The notes: a model not told the origin generated them from the letters alone. Positions 43,260-52,469 are shown, counted from the stretch's first letter. The stretch is DNA of 64,000 nucleotides from Ohtaekwangia sp. (GCA_021155195.1 JAJNPV010000030.1:303966-367965), one strand, 5' to 3'. Numbers and translations are program-made.

Positions 43260-44513
43260 GTGAAAAATATCTACGCTGAATTGCTCACCATAGGCGATGA
43301 AATCTTGTATGGTCAGATTGTTGATACCAACTCACAATGGATGAGTGTAGAGTTAAACAAAGTAGGTATCAAAGTTATTCGAAAGACTACTGTTGGTGAT
43401 CTTGAGGAAGAAATACTAACTGCTTTCGCGGAAGCTGAAAAGAGAGCTGATATTATTCTAATTACAGGTGGCCTGGGCCCCACAAGTGATGATCTTACAA
43501 AACCCGTACTCGCCAAATATTTTAAGTGCGGTCTTCAAATGAATGAGGAAGCATTAGCTGAAGTGACTGAATTTTTTGTAAGTCGTGGACGGGAACTTAC
43601 AGAGATAAACAGACAACAAGCCGCACTGCCTACAGCCTGCGAAAAAATAACAAACCCAATAGGTACGGCCCCTGGTATGTGGTTCAATAAAGGCAACAAA
43701 GTGTTTATGTCAATGCCTGGTGTTCCTCATGAGATGAAAAGAATGATGACGGAACACGTGATTCCACGACTCACCAAAAAATATCCACTCCCTGTTATTC
43801 ATCATAAATTAATCCGCACAATTGGAATTGGTGAATCTTTTTTAGCAGAAAAAATCGCTACTTGGGAAAAAGCGTTACCTCCTCACATTAAACTTGCCTA
43901 CTTACCCAGTTTGGGTGAGGTGAAACTTCGACTCACTGCTATGGGGGATTCCCTCGAACAACTTCAAACAGAAACCAATAAACTTTCAGAATCTCTTAAG
44001 AATCATATTGAACAATTCATTTATGGCTATGGAGAAGATCCTATTGAAGTTGTAATTGGAAACATGTTACGAGAGAAAAAATTAACACTCTCCATTGCCG
44101 AAAGTTGCACCGGTGGATATTTATCACATTTGATAACCAGTGTTCCCGGAAGCTCAGAATATTTTCTTGGATCCATCATTCCCTATGATTATCAAATAAA
44201 AATGCGACAGTTAGGTGTAAAGCCTGAAACACTTGAAAAGTATGGAGCTGTAAGTGAACCTACTATTATTGAAATGGCCAACATTGTGCGCGCAAAATTC
44301 AATACGAGTGTTGGTGTAGCTACAAGTGGCATTGCCGGGCCAGGCGGTGCTACAACCGATAAGCCTGTGGGAACTGTCTGGATTGCTTACTCGGATAAAT
44401 ATCAAACCGTCACTAAAAAATTGCAACTTTCAAAAGACAGAATGATCAATATCCGAATGTCTTCGGTGGCGGTGTTAAATTTGATTCGGCAAAGTCTGCC
44501 AAAAGAAACTTAG
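43260..44513 (+). CDS. cinA: CinA family protein (competence/damage-inducible; NMN deamidase-like)
   Basis: 417-residue two-domain protein. The N-terminal MoaB/MogA-like part (about 1-170) has AELLTIGDEILYGQIVDTN and ITGGLGPTSDDLTKPVL. The C-terminal CinA amidase part (about 255-417) has SIAESCTGGYLSHLIT with the active-site Ser/Cys region and GVATSGIAGPGGATTDKPVG. The latter hydrolyses nicotinamide mononucleotide to NaMN in pyridine-nucleotide salvage; the former is a pyrophosphatase in characterised homologues. The frame opens at TTG 43215, but homology starts at GTG 43260 (KNIYAELLTIG), which I take as the start. Confidence 0.93.
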   Translation: MKNIYAELLTIGDEILYGQIVDTNSQWMSVELNKVGIKVIRKTTVGDLEEEILTAFAEAEKRADIILITGGLGPTSDDLTKPVLAKYFKCGLQMNEEALAEVTEFFVSRGRELTEINRQQAALPTACEKITNPIGTAPGMWFNKGNKVFMSMPGVPHEMKRMMTEHVIPRLTKKYPLPVIHHKLIRTIGIGESFLAEKIATWEKALPPHIKLAYLPSLGEVKLRLTAMGDSLEQLQTETNKLSESLKNHIEQFIYGYGEDPIEVVIGNMLREKKLTLSIAESCTGGYLSHLITSVPGSSEYFLGSIIPYDYQIKMRQLGVKPETLEKYGAVSEPTIIEMANIVRAKFNTSVGVATSGIAGPGGATTDKPVGTVWIAYSDKYQTVTKKLQLSKDRMINIRMSSVAVLNLIRQSLPKET

Positions 44514-44597
44514 TATTTCATTCAACTGCAAAACAGACTATCCTCCCATCATTATTCTTGAAAAAACTGGAATAAGCAAATACAATTAGGTGAGGAT

Positions 44598-44663
44598 TTG
44601 CAGTTGCCGAATTGGGATTAGGTCTGTTTGAATCCTCCCAAAAATGCTAACTTGCAACTGCAA
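44598..44663. promoter_or_regulatory. Long-range inverted repeat upstream of the E2 gene
   Basis: TTGCAGTTGC (44598-44607) is repeated as its exact complement GCAACTGCAA (44654-44663), with 46 bases between, just 16 bases before the E2 start codon. It could be a pair of binding sites for one regulator or a large stem loop hiding the start. Confidence 0.45.
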
Positions 44664-44678
44664 TCAAACAAATAAATC

Positions 44679-45959
44679 ATGGCGCTGGTAGAATTGATCA
44701 TGCCTAAAATGGGTGAAAGTATCATGGAAGCAACCATCCTTTCGTGGTTGAAGAATCCGGGTGACAAAATTGATCAGGATGAATCAGTATTAGAAGTTGC
44801 AACAGATAAAGTAGATACGGAAGTCCCTTCTACGCATGGTGGTATTTTAAAAGAAATTCTGGCGCAAAAGGGAGATGTTGTTAAAGTTGGAAAGCCGATT
44901 GCAATCATAGTAACGGAAGGTAATGCTGAAACACCAATCTCTGCGGCAACTGAAGAAGTAAAAACCAAACCTGAAGTAAAACCAGTACTTGCCAACAAAC
45001 CTGTACACACATCAAATGGATCAGGTACTACTGTGATTGATTTTAAATCTTCCAGTCGGTTCTATTCCCCTTTAGTTAAAAATATTGCTAAAGAAGAAAA
45101 TATTTTAGTTGCCGAACTTGAAACAATACCAGGCACTGGAGCAGAAGGAAGAGTTACAAAAAAAGATTTGTTGGCTTATCTCCAGAATCGTAAATCCGGA
45201 AGTATTGTCAGTAGTTCATCAGCACCCTTGGTACCTGCATCCATCAGTGCGGGGGATGAAATCATTCAGATGGATCGCATGCGCAAGATGATTGCCGAAC
45301 GAATGGTGGATTCTAAACGAATAGCCCCCCATGTTACTTCATTTGTAGAAGCTGATGTTACTACTATTGTACAGTGGCGTAACAAAATGAAAAATGAGTT
45401 TCAAAAGCGCGAAGGTGATTCATTAACCTTTACTCCTATTTTTATTGAGGCAATTGTGTTAGCCATTAAAGATTATCCAATGATCAACATTCAAGTGGAT
45501 GGAGATCGCATCGTTAAAAAAAGAGATATTAATATAGGTATGGCAGTAGCATTACCAAGTGGAAATTTAATTGTCCCTGTAATAAAAAATGCCGACCAAT
45601 ATAACATCACTGGATTGGCCAAAGCCGTTAATGATTTAGCCAAGCGTGCCCGCGAAAATAAACTAAAGCCGGATGAACTATCAGGGGGAACTTTTACTGT
45701 TTCAAATGTAGGGTCATTTGGCAATGTAATGGGTACCCCCATCATCATGCAGCCTCAGGTAGGTATCATTGCAGTAGGTGCCATACAGAAAAAACCAGCT
45801 GTTATTGAAACTCCTTACGGGGATGCGATTGCCATCAGGCATAAAATGTTTTTATCACACTCATATGATCATAGAGTTGTAGATGGTTCACTTGGTGGAA
45901 GTTTTGTAAAACGTGTTTCTGATTATTTAGAAAAATTTGATCTGAGTCGATCTATTTAA
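44679..45959 (+). CDS. 2-oxo acid dehydrogenase E2 component (dihydrolipoamide acyltransferase)
   Basis: 426-residue E2 core protein. The N-terminal lipoyl domain carries the lipoylated K44 in EVATDKVDTEVPS. A flexible Pro/Lys/Thr linker leads to the E1/E3-binding domain (about 127-168, FYSPLVKNIAKEENI to GRVTKKDLLAYL), then the acyltransferase domain with H398-R-V-V-D402-G. Resemblance is closest to branched-chain (BCKDH) or generic Bacteroidota E2 proteins. No E1 or E3 gene is adjacent, so it must assemble with subunits encoded elsewhere. The stop overlaps the converging T9SS cargo gene by eight bases. Confidence 0.92.
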   Translation: MALVELIMPKMGESIMEATILSWLKNPGDKIDQDESVLEVATDKVDTEVPSTHGGILKEILAQKGDVVKVGKPIAIIVTEGNAETPISAATEEVKTKPEVKPVLANKPVHTSNGSGTTVIDFKSSSRFYSPLVKNIAKEENILVAELETIPGTGAEGRVTKKDLLAYLQNRKSGSIVSSSSAPLVPASISAGDEIIQMDRMRKMIAERMVDSKRIAPHVTSFVEADVTTIVQWRNKMKNEFQKREGDSLTFTPIFIEAIVLAIKDYPMINIQVDGDRIVKKRDINIGMAVALPSGNLIVPVIKNADQYNITGLAKAVNDLAKRARENKLKPDELSGGTFTVSNVGSFGNVMGTPIIMQPQVGIIAVGAIQKKPAVIETPYGDAIAIRHKMFLSHSYDHRVVDGSLGGSFVKRVSDYLEKFDLSRSI

Positions 45960-47121
45960 TCTCCAGGTAGCCAGTAATTGGTTTTTCACCTTTGTTTAAA
46001 ACGATAGAATAGAAATAGGTACCAGCCGGAACTTTATTGCCACCTGATTTAGCGTCTCCATTGAATCTCTTATCGGAGATTAAATTATTATACCCTTCAA
46101 CTTCAAAAACCTTGTCGCCCCAGCGGTTAAAAATGGTAACATTGCAGGAAGGATATAATTCAATGTTTTTAATTCTTATAAAATCATTCTTACCATCATT
46201 ACTCAAAGAAAGGCCATTGTATACCTCAATCGCTGTTTCACCACTTACTGCGGCAACTGTATAATATTTTAAAGCAGGAGTTTCTTTGCTTATGATCGAT
46301 CCGGAAGAAAGTGATCCTGTTAGATCAGATTGACCTATGCTGGCATATCCACTGGTGGTTGTATTGCTTGACGCAACTACTAATAAATCTAAATTATCTG
46401 TAAGATCATCTTCCTCGGATAAAGGTAATTTAATAAGACTTGAATTAATATTTCCACTGTTCAAAACCAATTCCCAGAAACGCTTAGTGGAAAGTTTTAC
46501 CAATTCAACATCCCCACTTAGGGTTTGAGAAGATGTGAGCTCATTTAGGGTTAGCGTTACTGCAGCCGTTGCATCAGTAACACCTAATAATTCAACAGGT
46601 AAATAAGTGGTTCCATTACCAACAGGGAAAAGCAAATCGCCCGCACCCTTTACTTCTACAGGACCAACAACATGTGATTGATCGGAACCTCCGGTAACAA
46701 CAGCTCCCGGATCGAAAATGATCTTAGCTCCATTAACCGATGTGAGATTACTGCTCTGCAAATCCAATTCTGATTCGATGGTAATATTTGCCAAAAATTG
46801 TTTTTCGCCAACCCCACTAATGGTCAATTTTCCAAATGACTGATCATTGTGATTAATTGTTTGGGGCAAATTACTATTGAAATTTATTTTTCCAGTTCCA
46901 GCATCGTATGTCCCCTGATTAATCCATGCTCCAGATATTCTCAGGTCACCATCATTTTTTACTGTTCCTTTATTTACCAGGCTATCGGGTACTGTTAAAA
47001 TTGCCTGGGGTGATAAGGTTAGGATTGAACCGTTGTTATAAAAGCCTTGTGCGCCAGCACACAAACTAACTCCAACAAGAAATATACTTCCAAAAAATTT
47101 ATTTCTCATAGTTACATTCAT
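45952..47121 (-). CDS. Secreted protein with a type B T9SS (gliding-motility) C-terminal domain
   Basis: About 389 residues from ATG 47121 (or 47109, MRNKFFGSIFLVGVSLCAGAQ, which begins the signal peptide). The middle is a beta-rich passenger with repeated strand patterns (VNKGTVKNDGDLRISGAWINQG). The C-terminal about 85 residues are the type B sorting domain: LSNDGKNDFIRIKNIELYP, VTIFNRWGDKVFEVEGYNN, VPAGTYFYSIVLN and ending TGYLEIK. Such cargo is exported by the type IX secretion system and attached to or released from the surface. It begins seven bases after the repeat-protein gene, so the two are likely co-transcribed. Confidence 0.9.
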   Translation of the reverse strand: MNVTMRNKFFGSIFLVGVSLCAGAQGFYNNGSILTLSPQAILTVPDSLVNKGTVKNDGDLRISGAWINQGTYDAGTGKINFNSNLPQTINHNDQSFGKLTISGVGEKQFLANITIESELDLQSSNLTSVNGAKIIFDPGAVVTGGSDQSHVVGPVEVKGAGDLLFPVGNGTTYLPVELLGVTDATAAVTLTLNELTSSQTLSGDVELVKLSTKRFWELVLNSGNINSSLIKLPLSEEDDLTDNLDLLVVASSNTTTSGYASIGQSDLTGSLSSGSIISKETPALKYYTVAAVSGETAIEVYNGLSLSNDGKNDFIRIKNIELYPSCNVTIFNRWGDKVFEVEGYNNLISDKRFNGDAKSGGNKVPAGTYFYSIVLNKGEKPITGYLEIK

Positions 47122-47128
47122 GAGGATT

Positions 47129-50100
47129 CTATTTTTTAGTCTTTGCACTAGCTTCTAATCCCAATATTTTCTTAATCCTTTCAAGCTCTTCGGTCATTGA
47201 GGCGATTTCCGAATTCTGAGTTTTTAAATTTTGAATAGAAGCTTCCAAAGCTTCTACTTTCTTTTCACTTTTTAGGAGTTGGCTTTTTAAATCTTCAATT
47301 TCCTTTTGTTGTTCTTGTACGGCCTTCACAAGAGGCGCAACAAAATCTGTGTACCGCAAACCAAGTGTACGATCTTTATCACCACCAACAGTAAGTATTG
47401 CATTTTTATCACCCACTAACTCTTCAACCTCCTGAGCAATAAATCCCCAATTAATTCTTTCATCACTCAGGTTCTTCATATGATAACTTACGGGTCTCAA
47501 TTTTTGAATAAAATCCAATCCCATATTTAAATCTTGAATATCCTTTTTCAATCTTTTATCAGAGGCATTTGTAAAAGCTACTTGTCCTTCAATGACTGTA
47601 ACAGCCGTATTTCCAATGCGGACTTTATTACTAGCATTTACAATTGTTTGATAACCAATTGCCGTTGAATTCTGTAAGTTTGCAGAACTAACATCAGCAA
47701 AGTAACCTAATGTTGTATTCTGGGTTCCTGTAGTGTTCGTATCTCCAGAGCTATTTCCAACAAATAAATTAAGAGTTCCTAAAGTATTAAATTGACCAGC
47801 CTTTTCACCTAAAAATGTATTTGGTCCATCAGTTGTAAATTGGCCAGCTTGTGCTCCAAAAAAAGTATTTCCATTGTACGTGGGTAGATGACCTGCAGCG
47901 CGTCCAGAAGCCCAACCAACTATTGTATTCAAGTCACCCCCAGTTTTAGAGTCACCTGCTAACGATCCGATAATTACATTATATTGTCCGATTGTATTGG
48001 CACTACCTGCACCTGATCCAAAGAAAGCATTATCTCCGCCACCAGAACTGGTTCCAATTGGACTACCAGCCATTAAATTTCTAGTACCATTGGATTGAAT
48101 TAAAAGAGTTCCCCCTGGAGCTGACCACTGTGGCACTAAACCACCTGATGTTGTTAATACCTGACCTACTGTGCCAACAGATAATTTCGAAACATCAATT
48201 GCGGCAGCTGCATTGATATCAGCATTAACAATCGTTCCTGCCGCTATTTGGGGGTTAGGATAAGTCCCTGTCAAATCTCCACCGGCTGCACCGCTTGGAG
48301 CTACACTTATCGGAATGTTGGTTGCTCCAATAATTCTTCCCTGGGCATCCACATTAAACTGAGATACTTGAGTGGCCGTTCCATACGTGCCTGGTGCAAC
48401 AGCTGTGTTTGCCAAACCTAATGTTCCGGTTGTGGTAATTGTCCCGCCTGTTAAACCCGTACCAGCTGTTACACTTGTTACCGTTCCAAAGGTCGGAGTT
48501 GTCCAAGCTGCAACACCTGCGGCAGTTGTCAACAATTGGCCGTTAATACCTGGTGAAATTTTAGCTGGTGTAACAGAGTTATTATTAATCGTTAAACCCG
48601 TATTAAAAGTACCTGATACATCTCCCCCTGTCGGAGTTTCCGTATCAAGAACTACTGCACTGCTTAATCTGTTTGTATTAACTGTTCCGGTTGTCGTTGC
48701 ATTATTGATGGCAGTAACTAAGCTATTGCCTGAGCCAACTGCTAGTGTTGGGTTTGGATATGTTCCTGTAAGGTCTCCGCCAGCTGCACCACCAGGTGCA
48801 ACTCCTGCAATAACAGTATTGCCCGCGGCTGTTAATCTTCCTTGAGCATCAACTGTAAAGTTTGGAACCTGAGTAGCTGATCCGTAAGATCCAGCTGCAA
48901 CGGTTGTATTTGCAAGTTTTGCAGCAGTGATAGCACCAGCAGCAACCGTAGGGTTAGGATACGTTCCTATTAAATCACCGCCAGCTGCACCACCAGGTGC
49001 AACTCCTGCAATAATAGTATTGCCCGCGGCTGTTAATCTTCCTTGAGCGTCAACAGTAAAGTTTGGAACCTGAGTAGCTGATCCATAAGATCCTGCTACA
49101 ACGGTTGTATTAGCAAGTTTTGCAGCAGTGATAGCACCAGCAGCAACCGTTGGATTTGGATACGTTCCTGTTAAATCACCGCCAGCTGTGCCACCAGGTG
49201 CAACTCCAGCGATGGTCGTATTGCCAGCAGTGGTCAATCTTCCTTGTGCATCAACTGTAAAATTTGGAACCTGAGTAGCTGATCCATAAGAACCCACAGC
49301 CACTCCAGTTGTCGCTAACTTTGCAGAAGTAACTGATGCGTTTGCCAAATCTACAGTGGCAATTGTTCCATCAAGAATATCAGCACTACTTACTGCTCCA
49401 TCCAAAATTTTCGCACTGGTGATTGCGTTGTTTGCCACTGTAGGGTTAGGAAAATTACCTGTCAAGTCACCGCCCGCGGCTCCTGTGGGCGCTGCCCCTG
49501 TTATGGTAACATTACTCGCTGAGGTGATTCTTCCTTGAGCGTCAACTATAATTTGTGATACTTCAGTAGCTGATCCATACGTACCAACAGACACCCCAGT
49601 GTTAGCTAATTTCGTTGCGGTAACAACTCCGTTTGCCAAGTCTGCAGTGGCAATGGTTGCATCCAAAATATCCGCGCTTGTTATCGTTCCATCTAAGATC
49701 TTTGCACTTGTTATTGCATTCGCTGTTATTGTTGGATTGGGAAATGTGCCCGTTAAATCGCCACCGGCTACACCCCCAGGAATAACACCTGCAATAGTTG
49801 TATTTCCAGCAGCAGTTAACCTTCCTTCTGCATCCACAGTGAAGTTAGGAACCTGCGTGGCGGACCCATAAGAACCAGATGTAACTCCTGTCGTGACTAA
49901 TTTTGCTGCTGTGACTGAAGCATTCGCCAAGTCAGCAGTGGTTATAGTTCCATCTAAAATCTTGGCACTCGTAATTGAATTCGGATTAACAACCGGATTT
50001 GGAAATGAACCCGACAAGTCACCGCCTGCCAATCCAGCAGGAGTTATTGTTACACTTTGATCTCCCAATAATCTACTTATAGTTAAAAGGCCAGAAGCCG

Positions 50101-50575
50101 GTACATAAGTAAGTGTTTGATTGTCGGTATTTACACCAGCAAATGGGGTGAGATCAATTGGTGTAGCTGATGGATTGTTGGTAATACTTAATGTGCTACC
50201 GGCTAATTGCAAATCTTGAGGTATCGCTGAAATAGTGTTTCCTGCAATTGCAATTCCATCACCCGCTGTTAACTCCAACCCCGTTTTAAAAGGATGCCAC
50301 TGAGTGTTTTGCCAGAAATAAAAAGTATTATCGCTACTATCAAAGACTAAAAGACCGTTCTCATTATTAGTTAAGGAGGTGGTAAATGAAGTAGCTGTTC
50401 GCTGGGCTGTAGTTAGTCTCGGCACCAATAGCCCTTGATTATTTCCTTGAGACACTAAATCAAGGACTGCATTTTTATTTGGGTTAACGATTCCTATTCC
50501 TACAGAATTTTGGCCTTTTGCCAAGAACATGGTAAGAATTAGAAAACCAGCCAAAAAATAGACTTTTGAACTCAT
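47129..50575 (-). CDS. Large repeat protein with S74 intramolecular chaperone domain
   Basis: 1148 residues from ATG 50575 (signal MSSKVYFLAGFLILTMFLAKGQ); the open frame extends 22 codons upstream without a signal-like start. After an N-terminal domain (VGIGIVNPNKNAVLDLVS) come tandem units built on GGDLTGTYPNPTVAAGAITA and GSYGSATQVPNFTVDAQGRL. A beta-helical trimeric shaft like phage tail fibres is likely. The C-terminus is the S74/endosialidase chaperone (NASDKRLKKDIQDLNMGL, then INWGFIAQEVEELVG) and a coiled coil (about 1090-1145). S74 domains help trimers fold and cut themselves off at the Ser-Asp. Such host proteins resemble surface adhesins. It is upstream of the T9SS cargo gene. Confidence 0.9.
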   Translation of the reverse strand: MSSKVYFLAGFLILTMFLAKGQNSVGIGIVNPNKNAVLDLVSQGNNQGLLVPRLTTAQRTATSFTTSLTNNENGLLVFDSSDNTFYFWQNTQWHPFKTGLELTAGDGIAIAGNTISAIPQDLQLAGSTLSITNNPSATPIDLTPFAGVNTDNQTLTYVPASGLLTISRLLGDQSVTITPAGLAGGDLSGSFPNPVVNPNSITSAKILDGTITTADLANASVTAAKLVTTGVTSGSYGSATQVPNFTVDAEGRLTAAGNTTIAGVIPGGVAGGDLTGTFPNPTITANAITSAKILDGTITSADILDATIATADLANGVVTATKLANTGVSVGTYGSATEVSQIIVDAQGRITSASNVTITGAAPTGAAGGDLTGNFPNPTVANNAITSAKILDGAVSSADILDGTIATVDLANASVTSAKLATTGVAVGSYGSATQVPNFTVDAQGRLTTAGNTTIAGVAPGGTAGGDLTGTYPNPTVAAGAITAAKLANTTVVAGSYGSATQVPNFTVDAQGRLTAAGNTIIAGVAPGGAAGGDLIGTYPNPTVAAGAITAAKLANTTVAAGSYGSATQVPNFTVDAQGRLTAAGNTVIAGVAPGGAAGGDLTGTYPNPTLAVGSGNSLVTAINNATTTGTVNTNRLSSAVVLDTETPTGGDVSGTFNTGLTINNNSVTPAKISPGINGQLLTTAAGVAAWTTPTFGTVTSVTAGTGLTGGTITTTGTLGLANTAVAPGTYGTATQVSQFNVDAQGRIIGATNIPISVAPSGAAGGDLTGTYPNPQIAAGTIVNADINAAAAIDVSKLSVGTVGQVLTTSGGLVPQWSAPGGTLLIQSNGTRNLMAGSPIGTSSGGGDNAFFGSGAGSANTIGQYNVIIGSLAGDSKTGGDLNTIVGWASGRAAGHLPTYNGNTFFGAQAGQFTTDGPNTFLGEKAGQFNTLGTLNLFVGNSSGDTNTTGTQNTTLGYFADVSSANLQNSTAIGYQTIVNASNKVRIGNTAVTVIEGQVAFTNASDKRLKKDIQDLNMGLDFIQKLRPVSYHMKNLSDERINWGFIAQEVEELVGDKNAILTVGGDKDRTLGLRYTDFVAPLVKAVQEQQKEIEDLKSQLLKSEKKVEALEASIQNLKTQNSEIASMTEELERIKKILGLEASAKTKK
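48830..49825 (-). repeat. Tandem DNA repeats within the S74 protein gene
   Basis: The landmark GTTAATCTTCCTTGAGC recurs at 48831, 49032 and 49233 (a 201-base, 67-codon unit), then related copies at 49524 and 49815 (291-base, 97-codon steps, which carry an extra ITSAKILDGTITSADIL-type segment). All spacings are multiples of three, so copy-number change keeps the frame. Confidence 0.85.
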
Positions 50576-50960
50576 AGCAAATCGATTAGATAAGTAATTA
50601 CGAAATTGGGGTGCTCTAAATCTAAAATAAATTGATCTCACTTTAAAGTGTTTTTATAAAATTAAGCTTGAAAAAGGACGAAATCGTGATAAGGTTATCC
50701 GAATCATAAAACTTCTTATCAAGTAAAGAACAATCAATACGATGGTATCAAATGTTCCGATCAATAAATGAAAGGCTAAAACAAGCCCCTGAGAATATTT
50801 GATTGCGAGATAATCTTTTATCGAGACTTCAAGTGTCGATCAATAAAAAGAAGGTTCTGCCGATTACAAACTGTTACCATGATCTTGACTTTCATGCCTT
50901 TCCTGATTTTGGGTTATCGGTTTGTGGAGAGTTTGATTAATATTGCAAAAACTGAATCTC
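50576..50960. other. Gene-free spacer between the S74 gene and the trans-sulfuration gene
   Basis: 385 bases without a credible reading frame between divergent genes. It holds one near-perfect palindrome at 50820-50840 and otherwise ordinary AT-rich sequence. I see no tRNA, no known riboswitch and no clear promoter pair, though promoters for both flanking genes must lie here. Confidence 0.5.
50820..50840. promoter_or_regulatory. 21-base palindrome, possible operator
   Basis: ATCGAGACTT-C-AAGTGTCGAT: ten-base arms with one mismatch, about 120 bases before the trans-sulfuration enzyme start. The size suits a dimeric regulator. Confidence 0.4.
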
Positions 50961-52106
50961 ATGAAATTTGGAACTAAAGCCGTACATGCTGGAGTGGAGC
51001 CTGACCCATCCACCGGTGCCATTATGACTCCTATTTACCAAACCTCCACGTATGTACAAGAATCACCTGCCAAACATAAGGGCTACGCGTATGCACGAGG
51101 AGCTAACCCAACTCGCAACGCATTACAAAAAAGTATTGCAGCCTTAGAGAACGGAAAATTTGGAATCTGCTTTTCGTCAGGCATGGGTGCAACAGATGCA
51201 GTTGTCAAATTATTGAATCCAGGCGATGAGGTAATTACCAGCAACGATTTGTATGGTGGCTCGTACCGAATGTTTAAAAAAGTATTTGAGAAATTTGGAA
51301 TCAAGTTTCACTTTATTGACTTAACAAATACAGAAAACCTAAGTGCCTGCATTAATAAAAATACAAAGCTTTTATGGTTGGAGACTCCCTCCAATCCATT
51401 GATGAGAATTATTGATATAGAAGCTTGTTCAAGCATTGCTAAAAAGAACAAAATTTTAGTAGCCGTTGATAACACTTTTGCATCACCTTATTTGCAAAAT
51501 CCATTGGCGCTTGGCGCTGATATTGTTATGCACTCTGTAACAAAATATTTAAGCGGACATAGTGATGTGATTATGGGTGCACTTGTAGTTAACGATGAGA
51601 AGCTATATCAAGACCTGGCCTTTATTGCAAATTCCTGTGGTGCTGTTCCTGGACCACAAGATTCATTTTTAGTGCTGCGTGGAATTAAAACACTTCATTT
51701 AAGGATGGAGCGTCATTGCTTTAATGGGAAAAAAATTGCCACCTACTTACAAGTCCATCCTAAAGTAGGAAAAGTTTTTTGGCCCGGCTTTTCTGATCAT
51801 CCCGGTCACGCTATTGCAAAGAAACAAATGAGTGATTTTGGTGGGATGTTATCATTTACCCTTAAAGACGATAGCCTTGAAAACGCAACTAAGTTTATGG
51901 AGTCTGTGCAATTATTTTCCCTTGCCGAATCTTTAGGTGGGGTAGAGTCACTTATTAATCACCCAGCTTCAATGACTCATGCAAGCATCCCTAAAGAAGA
52001 ACGCATCAAAAATGGTTTGAGTGATTCTTTAATACGATTATCCATTGGAGTGGAAGATATTGAAGATTTAATTGAAGATTTGGAGCAAGCCTTGAAGCTT
52101 GTTTAA
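50961..52106 (+). CDS. Trans-sulfuration PLP enzyme (cystathionine gamma-synthase/gamma-lyase family)
   Basis: 381-residue fold I PLP enzyme of the Cys/Met metabolism family. The frame opens at TTG 50943, but the conserved N-terminus MKFGTKAVHAGVEPDPSTGA begins at ATG 50961. PLP-site marks are YARGANPTRNALQ, the aspartate in VAVDNTFASPYLQNPL, and the PLP lysine in HSVTKYLSGHSDVIMGA. The C-terminal segment SLAESLGGVESLINHPASMTH is shared by synthase and lyase. Whether it makes cystathionine, cleaves it, or adds sulfide to homoserine esters cannot be decided from sequence alone. AhcY upstream in the window produces homocysteine, the common metabolite. Confidence 0.93.
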   Translation: MKFGTKAVHAGVEPDPSTGAIMTPIYQTSTYVQESPAKHKGYAYARGANPTRNALQKSIAALENGKFGICFSSGMGATDAVVKLLNPGDEVITSNDLYGGSYRMFKKVFEKFGIKFHFIDLTNTENLSACINKNTKLLWLETPSNPLMRIIDIEACSSIAKKNKILVAVDNTFASPYLQNPLALGADIVMHSVTKYLSGHSDVIMGALVVNDEKLYQDLAFIANSCGAVPGPQDSFLVLRGIKTLHLRMERHCFNGKKIATYLQVHPKVGKVFWPGFSDHPGHAIAKKQMSDFGGMLSFTLKDDSLENATKFMESVQLFSLAESLGGVESLINHPASMTHASIPKEERIKNGLSDSLIRLSIGVEDIEDLIEDLEQALKLV

Positions 52107-52110
52107 GATC

Positions 52111-52138
52111 AAGGAAGGCTCCTTACGAGCCTTTCCTT
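52111..52138. terminator. Bidirectional terminator-like hairpin
   Basis: Stem AAGGAAGGCTC (52111-52121) / GAGCCTTTCCTT (52127-52138) with one bulge, immediately after the trans-sulfuration gene and before the converging small gene. The T tract is weak. Confidence 0.65.
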
Positions 52139-52151
52139 GGTTACAATCAAA

Positions 52152-52469
52152 TTAATCTGGCCTAGCACTATTGTGCTTTGCTCTACGAATGTTTCGATTA
52201 GCACGATTCTGTTTTCGATCAAGTCTCTTTTGTTCACGTCTTGTAACCGTACCATCGGCTTCTGCCCTTCGCTCAGATCTTCGGATATGTCTTTGTTGCG
52301 AATTTAGAGCTGCAGATTCTTTGCGGGTAAGATCTCCACTCACACGCCCTTCGCGAATCCTCGCTCTTTGCACACCTTGCCGCACATCAGTCCGTGGCGC
52401 GGAATCCTGAGCCCAAGCGAGTGTACCAATTAACATAAGAATTGATGTAATAAGATGTGTCCTTTTCAT
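52152..52469 (-). CDS. Small secreted, highly basic protein of unknown function
   Basis: 105 residues: a signal peptide (MKRTHLITSILMLIGTLAWA) and a very Arg/Lys/Gln-rich mature part. Two similar segments GRVSGDLTRKESAAL and GTVTRREQKRLDRKQN recur; each has a G-x-L/V-T-R/x-x-E pattern like a degenerate EF-hand-style loop followed by a helix. Proteins of this make-up with an RRAKHN-type ending occur in many Bacteroidota and Proteobacteria, but I know no function. The mature protein would be strongly positively charged and perhaps binds anionic polymers. Confidence 0.7.
   Translation of the reverse strand: MKRTHLITSILMLIGTLAWAQDSAPRTDVRQGVQRARIREGRVSGDLTRKESAALNSQQRHIRRSERRAEADGTVTRREQKRLDRKQNRANRNIRRAKHNSARPD

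Noticed and set aside
48372..48845. Long open frame on the plus strand inside the S74 repeat gene
   Set aside because: It is an antisense shadow of the repeats (Val/Pro/Ala-rich, low complexity) with no start context or domain.
48830..49825. Possible CRISPR array because of regular repeats
   Set aside because: Units are 201/291 bases, in frame and translated as protein repeats; there are no short direct repeats with unique spacers.
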